The notes below the pieces were generated by a model. It had not been told where the DNA came from and did no database searches. It saw nothing but the letters and a program-made list of their open reading frames with translations. From Kofleriaceae bacterium (GTDB taxonomy: Bacteria > Myxococcota_A > Polyangia > Haliangiales > Haliangiaceae): a stretch of 37,681 bases of DNA. The stretch is taken from positions 1 to 37,681 of the forward strand of contig JABFXX010000679.1 in NCBI GenBank assembly GCA_013368795.1. Direction: 5' to 3'. Shown piece by piece: positions 24,354 to 32,647 of this stretch. How positions within the stretch are numbered: the first letter of the stretch is position 1; each line of letters opens with the position of its first letter. The position numbers were made by a program, and so were the translations under genes.

Positions 24354-25841
24354 ATGCGTGCGCTCGCTCTGTCCGGCTGGCTTGTCGCCGCCGCGTGCTC
24401 GCAGGCACCCACGACGCCGCCGCCTGCCAAGGCACCCGCGCGTGCGGTCCCGATCGGCGAGAGCAACATCGCGCCTGCCGACTACGTCGGGCCCGATGCA
24501 TGCGGCGAGTGTCATCCCACGCAGCACGCGCTGTGGTCCGCGAGCCTGCATCGCGTGATGAACGCGCAGGCCGGCGATCCGGGCGCGGTTGTCGGCGATT
24601 TCTCCGGCGCGGTCGTGAAGTATCGCGGGGGCGAGGTCCACTTCGATCGCGACCTCTCGGGGTATCTCGTGAGGACGAAGCTCGGTGACAGCGAGGTCAC
24701 GTATCGCGTGACACGCACGATCGGCCACCGGGGGCTGCAGGAGTACGTCGGTGTCGAGCAGGGCAGGACCGAGGAGGTGCGGCTGCCGTTCGGCTGGTGG
24801 CCGCGCGCCGGGGGCTGGTCGCCGCAGGTCGCATTCGACCCCTGGCTCGACGAGGCGAGCTTCGATCCGTTCGCGCCCGTGCGCGAGCCGTGGGCCGAGC
24901 GCTGCCCGTGGTGTCACTCGACGTATCCGTTCGCGCAGCGCATCGCGCGAGCGTCGGGGCCGCGCGCGGTGGGGCACGGGCTCGAGCAGTACTTCGAGAC
25001 CGCACCGGGCTCCGATCGGCTCGCGGTCGCCGAGCAGGTGACGACCGGCATCAGCTGCGAGAGCTGCCACCTCGGCGGTCGCGCGCATGCGGCCGGCGCT
25101 GGCATCACCGCGGTCCCGCAGGCGCCACGGCGCGAGGGTGCGCCGTCGCTGCCGGCGACGTTCGCCGAGCAGCGCGCCGACGCGACCGTCGTCAACACGA
25201 TCTGCGCGCAGTGCCACTCGGGGCCGTCGCCGCGCCTCTCCGACGGGACCGCGCTGCGCAACTCGAGCGAGGCGCTCGACCTCGCGGCGTCGTCGTGCAA
25301 GGCGAAGTGCACCGACTGTCACGATCCGCATGTCGCCGACTCGCGTGGCGACGAGGCGAAGGCGGTCAAGGCGTGCATCGGCTGCCACGAGACGTTCGCC
25401 GCGCCGGAGCACGCGGGGCAGGGCCACGCGACGACGACGTGCCTCGACTGCCACATGCCGAAGCTCGTGATGGGCATCGACCGCTACGTGCGCACGCACC
25501 GCATCAGCTCGCCGACGAACGCGGCGCTCCTCACCGAGGGCGCACCGAACGCGTGCAATCTCTGCCACCTCGATCGGCCGATCGCGTGGACGCTCGACGA
25601 GCTGCGCGCCGGCTGGAGCGTGCGGCTTCCCGCGTCGATCGAGGGTGCATACGGCGACGCGGCGGTCGGCGACGTCTGGCTCGCGTCGAAGACACCGGCG
25701 ATCCGGCTCGTCGCCGCACATGCCTACGCGCGCTCGCCGCTCGGCCGCTACGCGCTCGATGCGCTCCGGCGCGGGCTCACCGATCCGCTGCCGTACGTCC
25801 GGGCGTGGATGCAGTTCGCGCTCGACGAGATCGAGCGTTAG
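24354..25841 (+). CDS. Octaheme c-type cytochrome lipoprotein
   Basis: This 495-residue protein has eight CxxCH heme-binding motifs: CGECH, CPWCH, CESCH, CAQCH, CTDCH, CIGCH, CLDCH and CNLCH. ATG 24354 is chosen because it gives a signal peptide ending at C15 in VAAACSQ, a probable lipobox followed by a Pro-rich linker, so the cytochrome is probably anchored on the periplasmic side of a membrane. The first two motifs are separated by about 150 residues without hemes that could hold a small extra domain, with GGWSPQVAFDPWLDE just before motif 2. The CLDCHMPK segment is typical of NrfA/cytochrome c-554-like multiheme families. After the last heme, residues 410-495 form Ala-rich helices resembling HEAT repeats. 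The electron acceptor or substrate is unknown. No quinol oxidase partner is present nearby. Confidence 0.92.
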   Translation: MRALALSGWLVAAACSQAPTTPPPAKAPARAVPIGESNIAPADYVGPDACGECHPTQHALWSASLHRVMNAQAGDPGAVVGDFSGAVVKYRGGEVHFDRDLSGYLVRTKLGDSEVTYRVTRTIGHRGLQEYVGVEQGRTEEVRLPFGWWPRAGGWSPQVAFDPWLDEASFDPFAPVREPWAERCPWCHSTYPFAQRIARASGPRAVGHGLEQYFETAPGSDRLAVAEQVTTGISCESCHLGGRAHAAGAGITAVPQAPRREGAPSLPATFAEQRADATVVNTICAQCHSGPSPRLSDGTALRNSSEALDLAASSCKAKCTDCHDPHVADSRGDEAKAVKACIGCHETFAAPEHAGQGHATTTCLDCHMPKLVMGIDRYVRTHRISSPTNAALLTEGAPNACNLCHLDRPIAWTLDELRAGWSVRLPASIEGAYGDAAVGDVWLASKTPAIRLVAAHAYARSPLGRYALDALRRGLTDPLPYVRAWMQFALDEIER

Positions 25842-26368
25842 CGCGGCGAGGGCAGGGGCGCCGCCTCGGCGGTCTCCGAGGGCACGTGCTTGTACGGGTG
25901 CGACTGCATCAGCTCCTCGAACATCACGAGCACCTCGTTGCCGAGGCCCGCGCGCTCGTCGGCACTGAGCAGCGACTTCACCTTGGGGAAGAGCTTGTCT
26001 TCCTCTTCCTCATGCGCGTGGTGCGCGAGCTGCTCCTTCAGCACCGACAGCTTGGCGACGAACTGGTCGTCGTCGGTGTCGAGCGCGATCATGTCCGCGA
26101 GGAGCCGCTTGATCGCGAGGTGCTCCTCGACGGCCTCGTGGAGCATGTCGTCGGTCTCCTTCGCCATGATCGCGGGATAGAACAGCTTCTCCTCGACGGT
26201 CGCGTGTGCCGCGAGCTTGTCGGCGAGCTCGGTGAACAGGGCGCGGCGGTTGCCGTCGCCGTTCTCGATCCTCGCGATCAGGGAGTCGACTTCCTCGTGC
26301 TGCGATTCGAGCAGCTCGAGGACGTCGGTGGTCGTGTCCTTGCCGAACAGGTTTCGCAGAAGGCCCAT
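25838..26368 (-). CDS. Hemerythrin (HHE) domain protein
   Basis: This 176-residue protein starts at ATG 26368; the longer open frame upstream is Arg-rich and unlikely. It is a four-helix bundle with His/Glu ligand motifs LLESQHEEVDSLI, LAAHATVEEKLFYPAI, AVEEHLAIKRLLADM and LAHHAHEEEEDKLFPKV, which together supply a di-iron site. Such proteins bind oxygen or nitric oxide, or act in iron handling and sensing. The last 25 residues form a Pro/Ala/Glu tail. The gene shares a four-base stop overlap (TTAG) with the cytochrome gene and lies upstream of no other gene on its strand within 500 bases except the bacterioferritin gene, with which it may be co-transcribed (gap 82 bases). Confidence 0.93.
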   Translation of the reverse strand: MGLLRNLFGKDTTTDVLELLESQHEEVDSLIARIENGDGNRRALFTELADKLAAHATVEEKLFYPAIMAKETDDMLHEAVEEHLAIKRLLADMIALDTDDDQFVAKLSVLKEQLAHHAHEEEEDKLFPKVKSLLSADERAGLGNEVLVMFEELMQSHPYKHVPSETAEAAPLPSPR

Positions 26369-26450
26369 GCGCTGGGGATTTGCAAGCCGAAGACCAGCGT
26401 ACGGGTTCGCCCGCACTCGCGCGCGCCCGCGCACACCGTGCGCCGTGGCG

Positions 26451-26921
26451 TCAGGACTTCAGCTGCTGGGCGAGGTAGTTCTGCTCGCCGAGCATCGCGA
26501 TGAGACCGAGCTGCGTCTCGATCCAGTCGATGCCGTCCTCCTCGGAGACGAGGATGCCGGTCATCAGATCCTCGGTCGCGTTGTCCTTCATCGCGCGCGC
26601 GAGCGTGATGCCCTGGTTGAGCGCCGTCACCGCCTGCTTCTCGAGCTCGAGGTCGTGCTCGAGCGCCTCGCGCACCGTGCGACCGGGCTTGATCTCGTGA
26701 TAGCGCTGCATGTCGGGTACACCGTCGAGGAACAGGATGCGCGCGATGATCTTGTTCGCGTGCTCGTGCTCCTCGAGCGACTCCTCCTTGAACTTCTCCG
26801 CGAGCCGCAGGTAACCCCAGTGCTCGCAGAGCCTCGCCTGGATCAGGTACTGGTTGATCGCCGTGAGCTCGTTCGTCAGCAGCTCGTTGAGCACGGTCAG
26901 GATCTCGGCACTGCCCTTCAT
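26451..26921 (-). CDS. Bacterioferritin-like protein with altered heme and ferroxidase residues
   Basis: This 156-residue protein has the length and order of bacterioferritin: ELTAINQYLIQAR, EESLEEHEHANKIIARILFLDGVP, EKQAVTALNQGI, EEDGIDWIETQLGLI and GEQNYLAQQ. Ferroxidase ligands E18, E51, H54, E94 and E127 are in place. Position 52, the Met that ligates the inter-subunit heme in Escherichia coli Bfr, is His here. Position 130, a ferroxidase His, is Gly. The protein may therefore store iron as part of a mixed shell with another ferritin subunit, or bind heme through His. GGAGG lies ten bases before the ATG. It is probably co-transcribed with the downstream hemerythrin gene. Confidence 0.93.
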   Translation of the reverse strand: MKGSAEILTVLNELLTNELTAINQYLIQARLCEHWGYLRLAEKFKEESLEEHEHANKIIARILFLDGVPDMQRYHEIKPGRTVREALEHDLELEKQAVTALNQGITLARAMKDNATEDLMTGILVSEEDGIDWIETQLGLIAMLGEQNYLAQQLKS

Positions 26922-27011
26922 CTCGTCGTGTCCTCCACTTACGCTGTCATCTCTGCGAGCCCGTCGGCCAACGCTCGCTTCACGTGTCGGAATCTACTAG
27001 GTTCACGCTCC

Positions 27012-28481
27012 ATGAGCGAGGGTGAGGAGCTGAGGCACGCGGATGGTCGAGTCGAGCTACGGGCGCCGGACGAGCTGAAGCAGTCGCCGCTCTACAACCA
27101 CGACCTGGCTCCCGTGCCGGTCGCGAGCCGCACGTGGAACACGTGGGACTACTCGGCGCTGTGGATCTCGATGGCCCACTGCATCCCGACCTACACGCTC
27201 GCGTCGAGCATGATCGAGCAGGGCCTCGCGTGGTGGCAGGCGCTCGCCGCGATCCTCGTCGGGAATCTCGTCGTCCTCGCGCCGATCCTCCTCAACTCTC
27301 ATCCCGGCACCAAGTACGGCATTCCGTTCCCGGTGTTCGCACGCGCCGCCTACGGCACCTACGGCGCCAACCTGCCGGCGCTCATGCGCGCGCTCATCGC
27401 ATGCGGCTGGTTCGGCATCAACGCATGGATCGGCGGCGAGGCGCTGCAGGTCTTCTTCGTGTCGCTGTGGCCCGGCTGGGCCGACCTCCTCGGCACGGCC
27501 GGCTACCCGGCGGCGCACTTCCAGAACACGCAGTGGGTCTCGTTCGCGCTGTTCTGGGGCCTCAACATCTTCATCATCTTCCGCGGCATGGAGCTGCTCC
27601 GCCGCGTCGAGCGGTTCGCGGCGCCGTACGTGCTCGTGATGACCGCGCTCCTCGTCGGCTGGGCGATCTATCGCGCCGGCGGCCTCGGCCCGATCCTCGA
27701 GCGCTCGTCGTTCCACAGCACGAACGGCAAGACCCTCTCGCAGGTCATCATCCCCGCGCTCACCGGCACGATCGCGTTCTGGTCGACGCTCTCGCTCAAC
27801 ATGCCCGACTTCACGCGGTTCGGCCGCAGCCAGCGCGAGCAGATGGTCGGCCAGACCGTCGCGCTGCCGTCGACGATGACCGTGTTCGCGGCGATGGGCA
27901 TCCTCATCACGAGCGCGACCGCCGTCATCTACGGCAAGGAGATCTCGAACCCGATCGCGCTCGGTAGCCACTTCGGGAGCCGCATCATCGTCGGCATCGC
28001 GATGTTCACCGCGGTCATCGCGACGCTCGCCGTCAACATCGCCGCCAACGTCGTCTCGCCGGCGAACGACTTCGCGAACGCGTTCCCCAAGAAGATCGAC
28101 TTCAAGCGCGGCGGTCTCATCACCGGCCTCATCGGCGTCGCGATGCTGCCGTGGGAGCTGCTCAAGGACGGCGAGCGTTACATCAACGGCTGGCTCGGCG
28201 GCTACGGCGCGGCGCTCGGCTCGATCGGCGGTGTCCTCATCGTCGACTACTGGCTCATCCGCAAGACCGAGCTCGACCTGCGCTCGCTCTACGTCCCCGA
28301 CGGCGCATACCGCTACACGAACGGCTGGAACATGGCGGCGGTCACGTCGACGATCGCCGGCGCGGGCCTCGCGCTCGCCGGTGCGTTCTGGGAGCCGCTG
28401 CGCCCGATCTACGACTGGTCGTGGTTCGTCGGCTTTGGCGTCGCGGGCGGCCTGTACTGGCTGCAGATGCGGCCGCGCTGA
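27012..28481 (+). CDS. NCS1-family transporter (nucleobase/hydantoin/allantoin type)
   Basis: This 489-residue membrane protein has about twelve hydrophobic segments. It begins at ATG 27012; the frame is open upstream, but that part is the antisense of the bacterioferritin and hemerythrin genes. Family blocks include SPLYNHDLAPVPVASRTWNTWDYSALWISMAH, LNSHPGTKYGIPFPVFARAAYG, RALIACGWFGINAWIGGEAL, TGTIAFWSTLSLNMPDFTRFGRSQREQMVGQ and NIAANVVSPANDFANAFPKKI, all typical of Mhp1/PucI-like NCS1 symporters. The substrate (uracil, allantoin, hydantoin or a purine) cannot be read from the sequence. No catabolic gene for such a compound is nearby. The start has only a weak ribosome-binding site. Confidence 0.94.
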   Translation: MSEGEELRHADGRVELRAPDELKQSPLYNHDLAPVPVASRTWNTWDYSALWISMAHCIPTYTLASSMIEQGLAWWQALAAILVGNLVVLAPILLNSHPGTKYGIPFPVFARAAYGTYGANLPALMRALIACGWFGINAWIGGEALQVFFVSLWPGWADLLGTAGYPAAHFQNTQWVSFALFWGLNIFIIFRGMELLRRVERFAAPYVLVMTALLVGWAIYRAGGLGPILERSSFHSTNGKTLSQVIIPALTGTIAFWSTLSLNMPDFTRFGRSQREQMVGQTVALPSTMTVFAAMGILITSATAVIYGKEISNPIALGSHFGSRIIVGIAMFTAVIATLAVNIAANVVSPANDFANAFPKKIDFKRGGLITGLIGVAMLPWELLKDGERYINGWLGGYGAALGSIGGVLIVDYWLIRKTELDLRSLYVPDGAYRYTNGWNMAAVTSTIAGAGLALAGAFWEPLRPIYDWSWFVGFGVAGGLYWLQMRPR

Positions 28482-28523
28482 TTTCGGCCAACGCGGGGCT
28501 CGCCGCTGCATGTCCGAGTCGAG

Positions 28524-31500
28524 ATGAGCGATCCCCAAGCCCTGCTCGAACACGCGACCTGGCTCCGCCGCCTGGCGCGCACCCTTGTCGCCGACAGCGC
28601 CGTTGCCGACGACCTCGTCCAGGACACGTACCTGGCGGCGCTGCGCCGGCCGCCCGGCGGCGCGGTCAAGCCGTGGCTTCGCACGGTGGTCACGAACTTC
28701 GCGCGTTTTCGCTGGCGCTCGGATGCCCATCGCGGCGCGCGCGAGCAGGGTGCTGCCGCGCTCGACGACGATGCCGCCCCGTCGAGCGACGTGCTGCTCG
28801 AGCGCCACCAGACCCAGCAACTGCTTGCCAGGCTCGTCGGCGAGCTCGAGGAGCCGTTCCGGACGACGATCTTGCTGCGCTACGGCGAAGGTCTGACGCC
28901 GAAGGAGATCGCGCGGCGAGCAGGGATTCCCGCGGGCACGGTCCGGTGGCGTCTCAAGGAGGCCCACGATCGGCTGCGCGTCAGGCTCGATGCCGCACAT
29001 CGCGGCGATCGGCGCGCGTGGATCGCGGCGCTCGCACCGCTCGCCTCGACGGAGCCGCCTGCTGCACCCATCGCCGTCGGTCTCGCAGCGCTGTCGCTCG
29101 CGATCATGTCGGCGGTCGTCGTGGTCTGGATCGTCGTCCTGCCGGGCGAGCGGCCCGCCGAGCGCCACGCTCTCGCTACGCCGCACGACCGCGCGACGAC
29201 GCCGGCCGTCCCGCGCGCCGAGGTCGCGATGCCGAGCGCGACCTGGGGAACGCAGGAGGGCGCACCCGCGCGCCACCTGGTCGGACGGGTGACCAGCGAA
29301 GGGCAGCCCGCTGCCGGCGCGCTCGTTCGACTGACGAGCGAGCTCGTTCCCGCTCGCGAGGTTCGCACCGGTGTGGATGGCCGGTTCGACTTCGGCGTCC
29401 AGGAGCCACGCGGCTACACCGTGAGCGCGGCCTCGCCCGGGAGGCTCGCGGCGATCCGTCACGTCGATCTTCGCGACCCGACCCTCGACGACGTGCTCGA
29501 GCTCGAGCTCCTGCCGTGCCCGGCGTCGCTGTACGGACGGGTCACCGATGCAGCCGGTTCGCCGATCGCCGGTGCGCACGTGCTGCGCGAGGGCGCGATC
29601 GGTGCAGAGACGGACGGCGCGGGGAGCTACGAGCTCTGCGCGCTGCCGACCGCGGCATCGCTGGCCGAGATCCGGCTCGTCGTCGAGGCCGATGGCTATG
29701 GTGGGATCGCGGTGTTCGCGGCGCCGTCGGGACGCGTGCGGCGCGACTTCATGCTGAGCCCGGAGGCGGTCGTCGCGGGTCGCGTCGTCGCGCCCGACGG
29801 CACACCTGCCGCGAGCGTGAAGGTCTGGCTCGAGCCCGATCTCGTCGACACCGATCCACCCGGCGAGCGCTCGACACTCGTCGCCGCACAGACCGACGGC
29901 GAGGGGCGCTTCCGGATCACCGGCGTCGCAGGCGGACCGCATCGCCTGTTCGCCGCAGGACGCGCATCGAGCGGCGGGCCCATCGAGCTCGCGGTCGCGC
30001 CGGGCGAGACGCGCGATGTCGAGGTGGTCGCGCGGAGTGCAGGCATCCTGCGGGGCCGCGTCACGCAAGGAGGCGTCCCCGTCGCCGGCATCCGCGTCGA
30101 GGCCAGCCGACCCACGTGGCTGGTGAGCTCGGTCGAGATGGGAGGCTCTGCGATCAGCCAGCAAGACGGCTCGTTCGTGCTCGATCGATTGCCTCTCGGG
30201 CCGCTGAAGCTCGCGACGAGCCCGGCTCGCATTCGCACGCCCGACGAGATCACGGTCGTCGACAGCACGAGCGTCGAGATCGAGGTCGAGCCGCTCGCCA
30301 CGCTGAGCGGTGTCGTGCGCCGCCATGGCATCGCGATCCCGTTCGCGCGCGTCGACATCGCAGGTCCGAGCCGCGCCGAGGTCACGGCCGACGCGTCGGG
30401 GAACTACGTCGCCGCGGGCCTGGTGCCCGGCACGTACGCGATCTACGCAGACGATCGACGCCGCGGCGCCGCCGTGCGCGAGGACGGGATCGAGGTTGCG
30501 ACGGACCAGCAGCACGACATCGAGCTCGCCTGGGGTGGCCGGATCAGCGGCATCGTCGTCGATGGTCGCGGCGCCCCGGTCCCGAACGCGCACGTCGTGT
30601 TCGTCGCTGACGACGAGGGCCGCTGCGTGACCGCCGGCGACGGCGCGTTCTCGTGTGGATCGCTGCGCGGTGGCTCGACCTACAAGCCGCAGGTGTTCGC
30701 GGGCGATGCCGCGACCAACGCATTTCGCTTCGTATCGCCGGCGACGGGCATCGCGCTCGCCGACGGCAATGCCCACGTCGAAGGCGTGCGACTCGCGGTC
30801 GATCCGGCGGTATCCTCGATCTCGGGCACCGTCGTCGACGGCGATCACGAGCCGATCGTCGACGCACACGTCATCGCGCTCGGTGACGAGCCTCCCTGGG
30901 TCGCGCGGCCGAGCCCGAGCGGGCTCACCGATCGCGACGGTCGGTTCCGCATCGACGGCCTCCCTGCAGGAGACTACGAGCTCGTCGTGCAGATGTTCGA
31001 CCGTGGAGCGAGCGCTCGCGCGAAGGCCACGGCAGGCGCCCGCGACGTCTCGCTCGTCGTCGAGAAACCGCGCTGCGACGCGGCTGGCGTTCACGATGTC
31101 CCGTCGGACCTGACCGCGCCGCGCTCACCGGTCGTGTGGAATCGCCAGATCGAGCTCGTCGGCTGGCGCATCCCGGCGCACGTTCGAGCCGGCACGCCGT
31201 TCGAGGTCGCGATCGTCTATCGCGTGCTGGGTGACGTCACCCGCACCTGGAAGCCGTTCGTCCACCTCGACGGCCCGGAGAAGCGGCACAACGCGGACCA
31301 CGAGCCCGCAAGCGGCCGCTGCCCGACCTCGACCTGGCGCGCGGGCGACGTGATCGTCGATCGCTTCACGGTCACGATCGCCGAGACCTACCCGCGCGGG
31401 CGATACGAGATGTGGACCGGCTTCTTCACGGGGTGGGGCTCGTTGTGGAAGAACCTGACCGTGACGGACGCACCGGAGGCACTGCGCGGCGATCCGGCGA

Positions 31501-31547
31501 AACATCCAGATGCGGTCCACGTGACCGACATCGTCCTCGATCAGTGA
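28524..31547 (+). CDS. ECF-type sigma factor fused to a membrane segment and carboxypeptidase-regulatory repeats
   Basis: This 1007-residue protein begins with a sigma-70 family domain: region 2 at about residues 8-70 (TWLRRLARTLVADSAVADDLVQDTYL) and region 4 at about 95-155 (EPFRTTILLRYGEGLTPKEIARRAGIPAGTVRWRLKEAHDRL). A single transmembrane segment follows at about 182-206. The remainder (about 250-860) contains at least seven carboxypeptidase-regulatory-like repeats of the form GRVTxxGxPxAGAxV. Residues 870-1007 form a further beta-rich domain (WKPFVHLDGPEKRHNADHEP, TSTWRAGDVIVDRF, GRYEMWTGFFTGWG) like one found at the end of some membrane glycosyltransferases. The sigma part would be cytoplasmic and the repeats periplasmic, giving a one-protein transmembrane sensor-regulator. 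The gene is one continuous frame with uniform codon use, so the fusion is not an assembly artefact at the sequence level. No separate anti-sigma factor gene is adjacent. Confidence 0.9.
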   Translation: MSDPQALLEHATWLRRLARTLVADSAVADDLVQDTYLAALRRPPGGAVKPWLRTVVTNFARFRWRSDAHRGAREQGAAALDDDAAPSSDVLLERHQTQQLLARLVGELEEPFRTTILLRYGEGLTPKEIARRAGIPAGTVRWRLKEAHDRLRVRLDAAHRGDRRAWIAALAPLASTEPPAAPIAVGLAALSLAIMSAVVVVWIVVLPGERPAERHALATPHDRATTPAVPRAEVAMPSATWGTQEGAPARHLVGRVTSEGQPAAGALVRLTSELVPAREVRTGVDGRFDFGVQEPRGYTVSAASPGRLAAIRHVDLRDPTLDDVLELELLPCPASLYGRVTDAAGSPIAGAHVLREGAIGAETDGAGSYELCALPTAASLAEIRLVVEADGYGGIAVFAAPSGRVRRDFMLSPEAVVAGRVVAPDGTPAASVKVWLEPDLVDTDPPGERSTLVAAQTDGEGRFRITGVAGGPHRLFAAGRASSGGPIELAVAPGETRDVEVVARSAGILRGRVTQGGVPVAGIRVEASRPTWLVSSVEMGGSAISQQDGSFVLDRLPLGPLKLATSPARIRTPDEITVVDSTSVEIEVEPLATLSGVVRRHGIAIPFARVDIAGPSRAEVTADASGNYVAAGLVPGTYAIYADDRRRGAAVREDGIEVATDQQHDIELAWGGRISGIVVDGRGAPVPNAHVVFVADDEGRCVTAGDGAFSCGSLRGGSTYKPQVFAGDAATNAFRFVSPATGIALADGNAHVEGVRLAVDPAVSSISGTVVDGDHEPIVDAHVIALGDEPPWVARPSPSGLTDRDGRFRIDGLPAGDYELVVQMFDRGASARAKATAGARDVSLVVEKPRCDAAGVHDVPSDLTAPRSPVVWNRQIELVGWRIPAHVRAGTPFEVAIVYRVLGDVTRTWKPFVHLDGPEKRHNADHEPASGRCPTSTWRAGDVIVDRFTVTIAETYPRGRYEMWTGFFTGWGSLWKNLTVTDAPEALRGDPAKHPDAVHVTDIVLDQ

Positions 31548-32074
31548 GCCTGGGTGTGCGCGCGCGTCGTCTCGAACAGGAACCACGCGCGGCGCTCGGT
31601 CTCGTCGATCCAGACCTCGATGAGGCTCGCCGTGGCGACATCCTCGTGCTCGTCGCAGACGCGATGGGCTTCGCGCATGCGGCCGACGAGCGCCTTGTTG
31701 TCCTCGCAGAGCTCGGCGAGCATGTCGAGCGGATCGAGGTCGGTCGCGTCGCTGTCGTTGATCCGCTTCAGGCGCGCGATCTCGCCGACCGAGTGCAGGG
31801 TGACGCCACCGAGCTTGCGGACGCGCTCCGCGATCGGATCGGTCATCGCGAAGATCTGGTCTGACTGATCGTCGAGGAGCTCGTGGTAGTCGCGGAAGTT
31901 CGGGCCGGTCATGTGCCAGTGGAAGTTCTTCGTCTTGATGTAGAGCGCGAATACGTCGGCGAGGATCGGGTTCATCACGTTGGCGATGTCGCGGACGGCA
32001 TCGCTCGTCAGGTCGGACTGCGTCTGGCTACGGGCGCCGCGCATCGGCGTTTCGGAGGGTGTTGCTCTCGCCAT
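31541..32074 (-). CDS. Dps-family DNA-binding ferritin-like protein
   Basis: This Dps-like protein has 177 residues from ATG 32074, or 186 from ATG 32101 in the same frame; neither start has a strong ribosome-binding site. Dps forms dodecamers that oxidise Fe(II) with hydrogen peroxide and protect DNA. The di-iron site residues are visible: His in KNFHWHMTG, His in FRDYHELLDD, and Asp/Glu in MTDPIAERVRKLGG. The N-terminal tail holds several Arg/Lys residues that could contact DNA. LIEVWIDETERRAWFLFETT is the conserved last helix. It converges with the sigma-factor fusion gene, and the two coding regions overlap by seven bases at their stop codons. It is the third iron-handling protein in this part of the window. 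Confidence 0.94.
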   Translation of the reverse strand: MARATPSETPMRGARSQTQSDLTSDAVRDIANVMNPILADVFALYIKTKNFHWHMTGPNFRDYHELLDDQSDQIFAMTDPIAERVRKLGGVTLHSVGEIARLKRINDSDATDLDPLDMLAELCEDNKALVGRMREAHRVCDEHEDVATASLIEVWIDETERRAWFLFETTRAHTQAH

Positions 32075-32266
32075 GGTGTTCTTCGAGGGTGCAACGGCCA
32101 TGCGAGGGTGCAGCCTCGAGGAGACGGCGACTCGGCTTGCGCGCTGGCTGGGAGTCCGCCCCAGAGGTCACGAGAGCGGCGCGCGCAAGCGTGCGAGAGA
32201 GCTGGCATCGGTTGTCGACCGGCGTAGGCATCGGCGCTGGCACCGCGGTTGCGATGGTCGGCGGCC

Positions 32267-32647
32267 ATGACGAACGAGCTCCCCACCATCGATCGCGAAG
32301 ACCTCGGCGGCACCTGCGGCGGCGTCAAGATGAAGATGACGCAGTACGGGTACCCGAACGACCCGTACTCGGACTCGGAGACGCGCAAGGGCCACGGCGC
32401 GTATCACAGCCTCGTGTCCGGCGAGTCGATGGCGATCACCGACTCGGGCCTGCGGGCGCTCGGGCTATCGCGCAGCCAGGCGAGGACCGGGCAGCACTGG
32501 GTCGAGCTGCGGCTGAAGGGCGGCGGCGTGCTGCAGCGCCGGATCGATGATCGGGCACCGCAGGGCGAGATGCGCGCGGACCTGTACCAGCCGCGCGGGT
32601 TCGACCGCAGCCTGCCGGACTATGCGGACGTGCGACTGCTCCGCTAA
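32267..32647 (+). CDS. Small protein with a double-glycine-like N-terminal motif
   Basis: This 126-residue protein starts at ATG 32267 (an earlier in-frame start at 32249 is TTG-type and less likely). The first 20 residues, MTNELPTIDREDLGGTCGGV, resemble a double-glycine leader with two GG sites, after which the sequence becomes Gly/Tyr/Ser-rich (MTQYGYPNDPYSDSE). The rest is polar (MAITDSGLRALGLSRSQARTG, VELRLKGGGVLQRRIDD) with no membrane segment. I recognise no family. A leader-type peptide would normally need a C39-peptidase transporter, and none is encoded in this window. Its stop overlaps that of the hybrid kinase on the other strand. Confidence 0.65.
   Translation: MTNELPTIDREDLGGTCGGVKMKMTQYGYPNDPYSDSETRKGHGAYHSLVSGESMAITDSGLRALGLSRSQARTGQHWVELRLKGGGVLQRRIDDRAPQGEMRADLYQPRGFDRSLPDYADVRLLR

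Noticed and set aside
26217..27011. N-terminal extension of the NCS1 transporter frame
   Set aside because: It is antisense to the hemerythrin and bacterioferritin genes and shows no transporter sequence.
27057..31094. A 1345-codon open frame on the minus strand opposite the NCS1 transporter and the sigma-factor fusion
   Set aside because: Its translation is low-complexity Arg/Ala/Asp-rich with no domain, and it lies antisense to two genes with clear families. Long antisense frames are expected at this GC content and codon bias.
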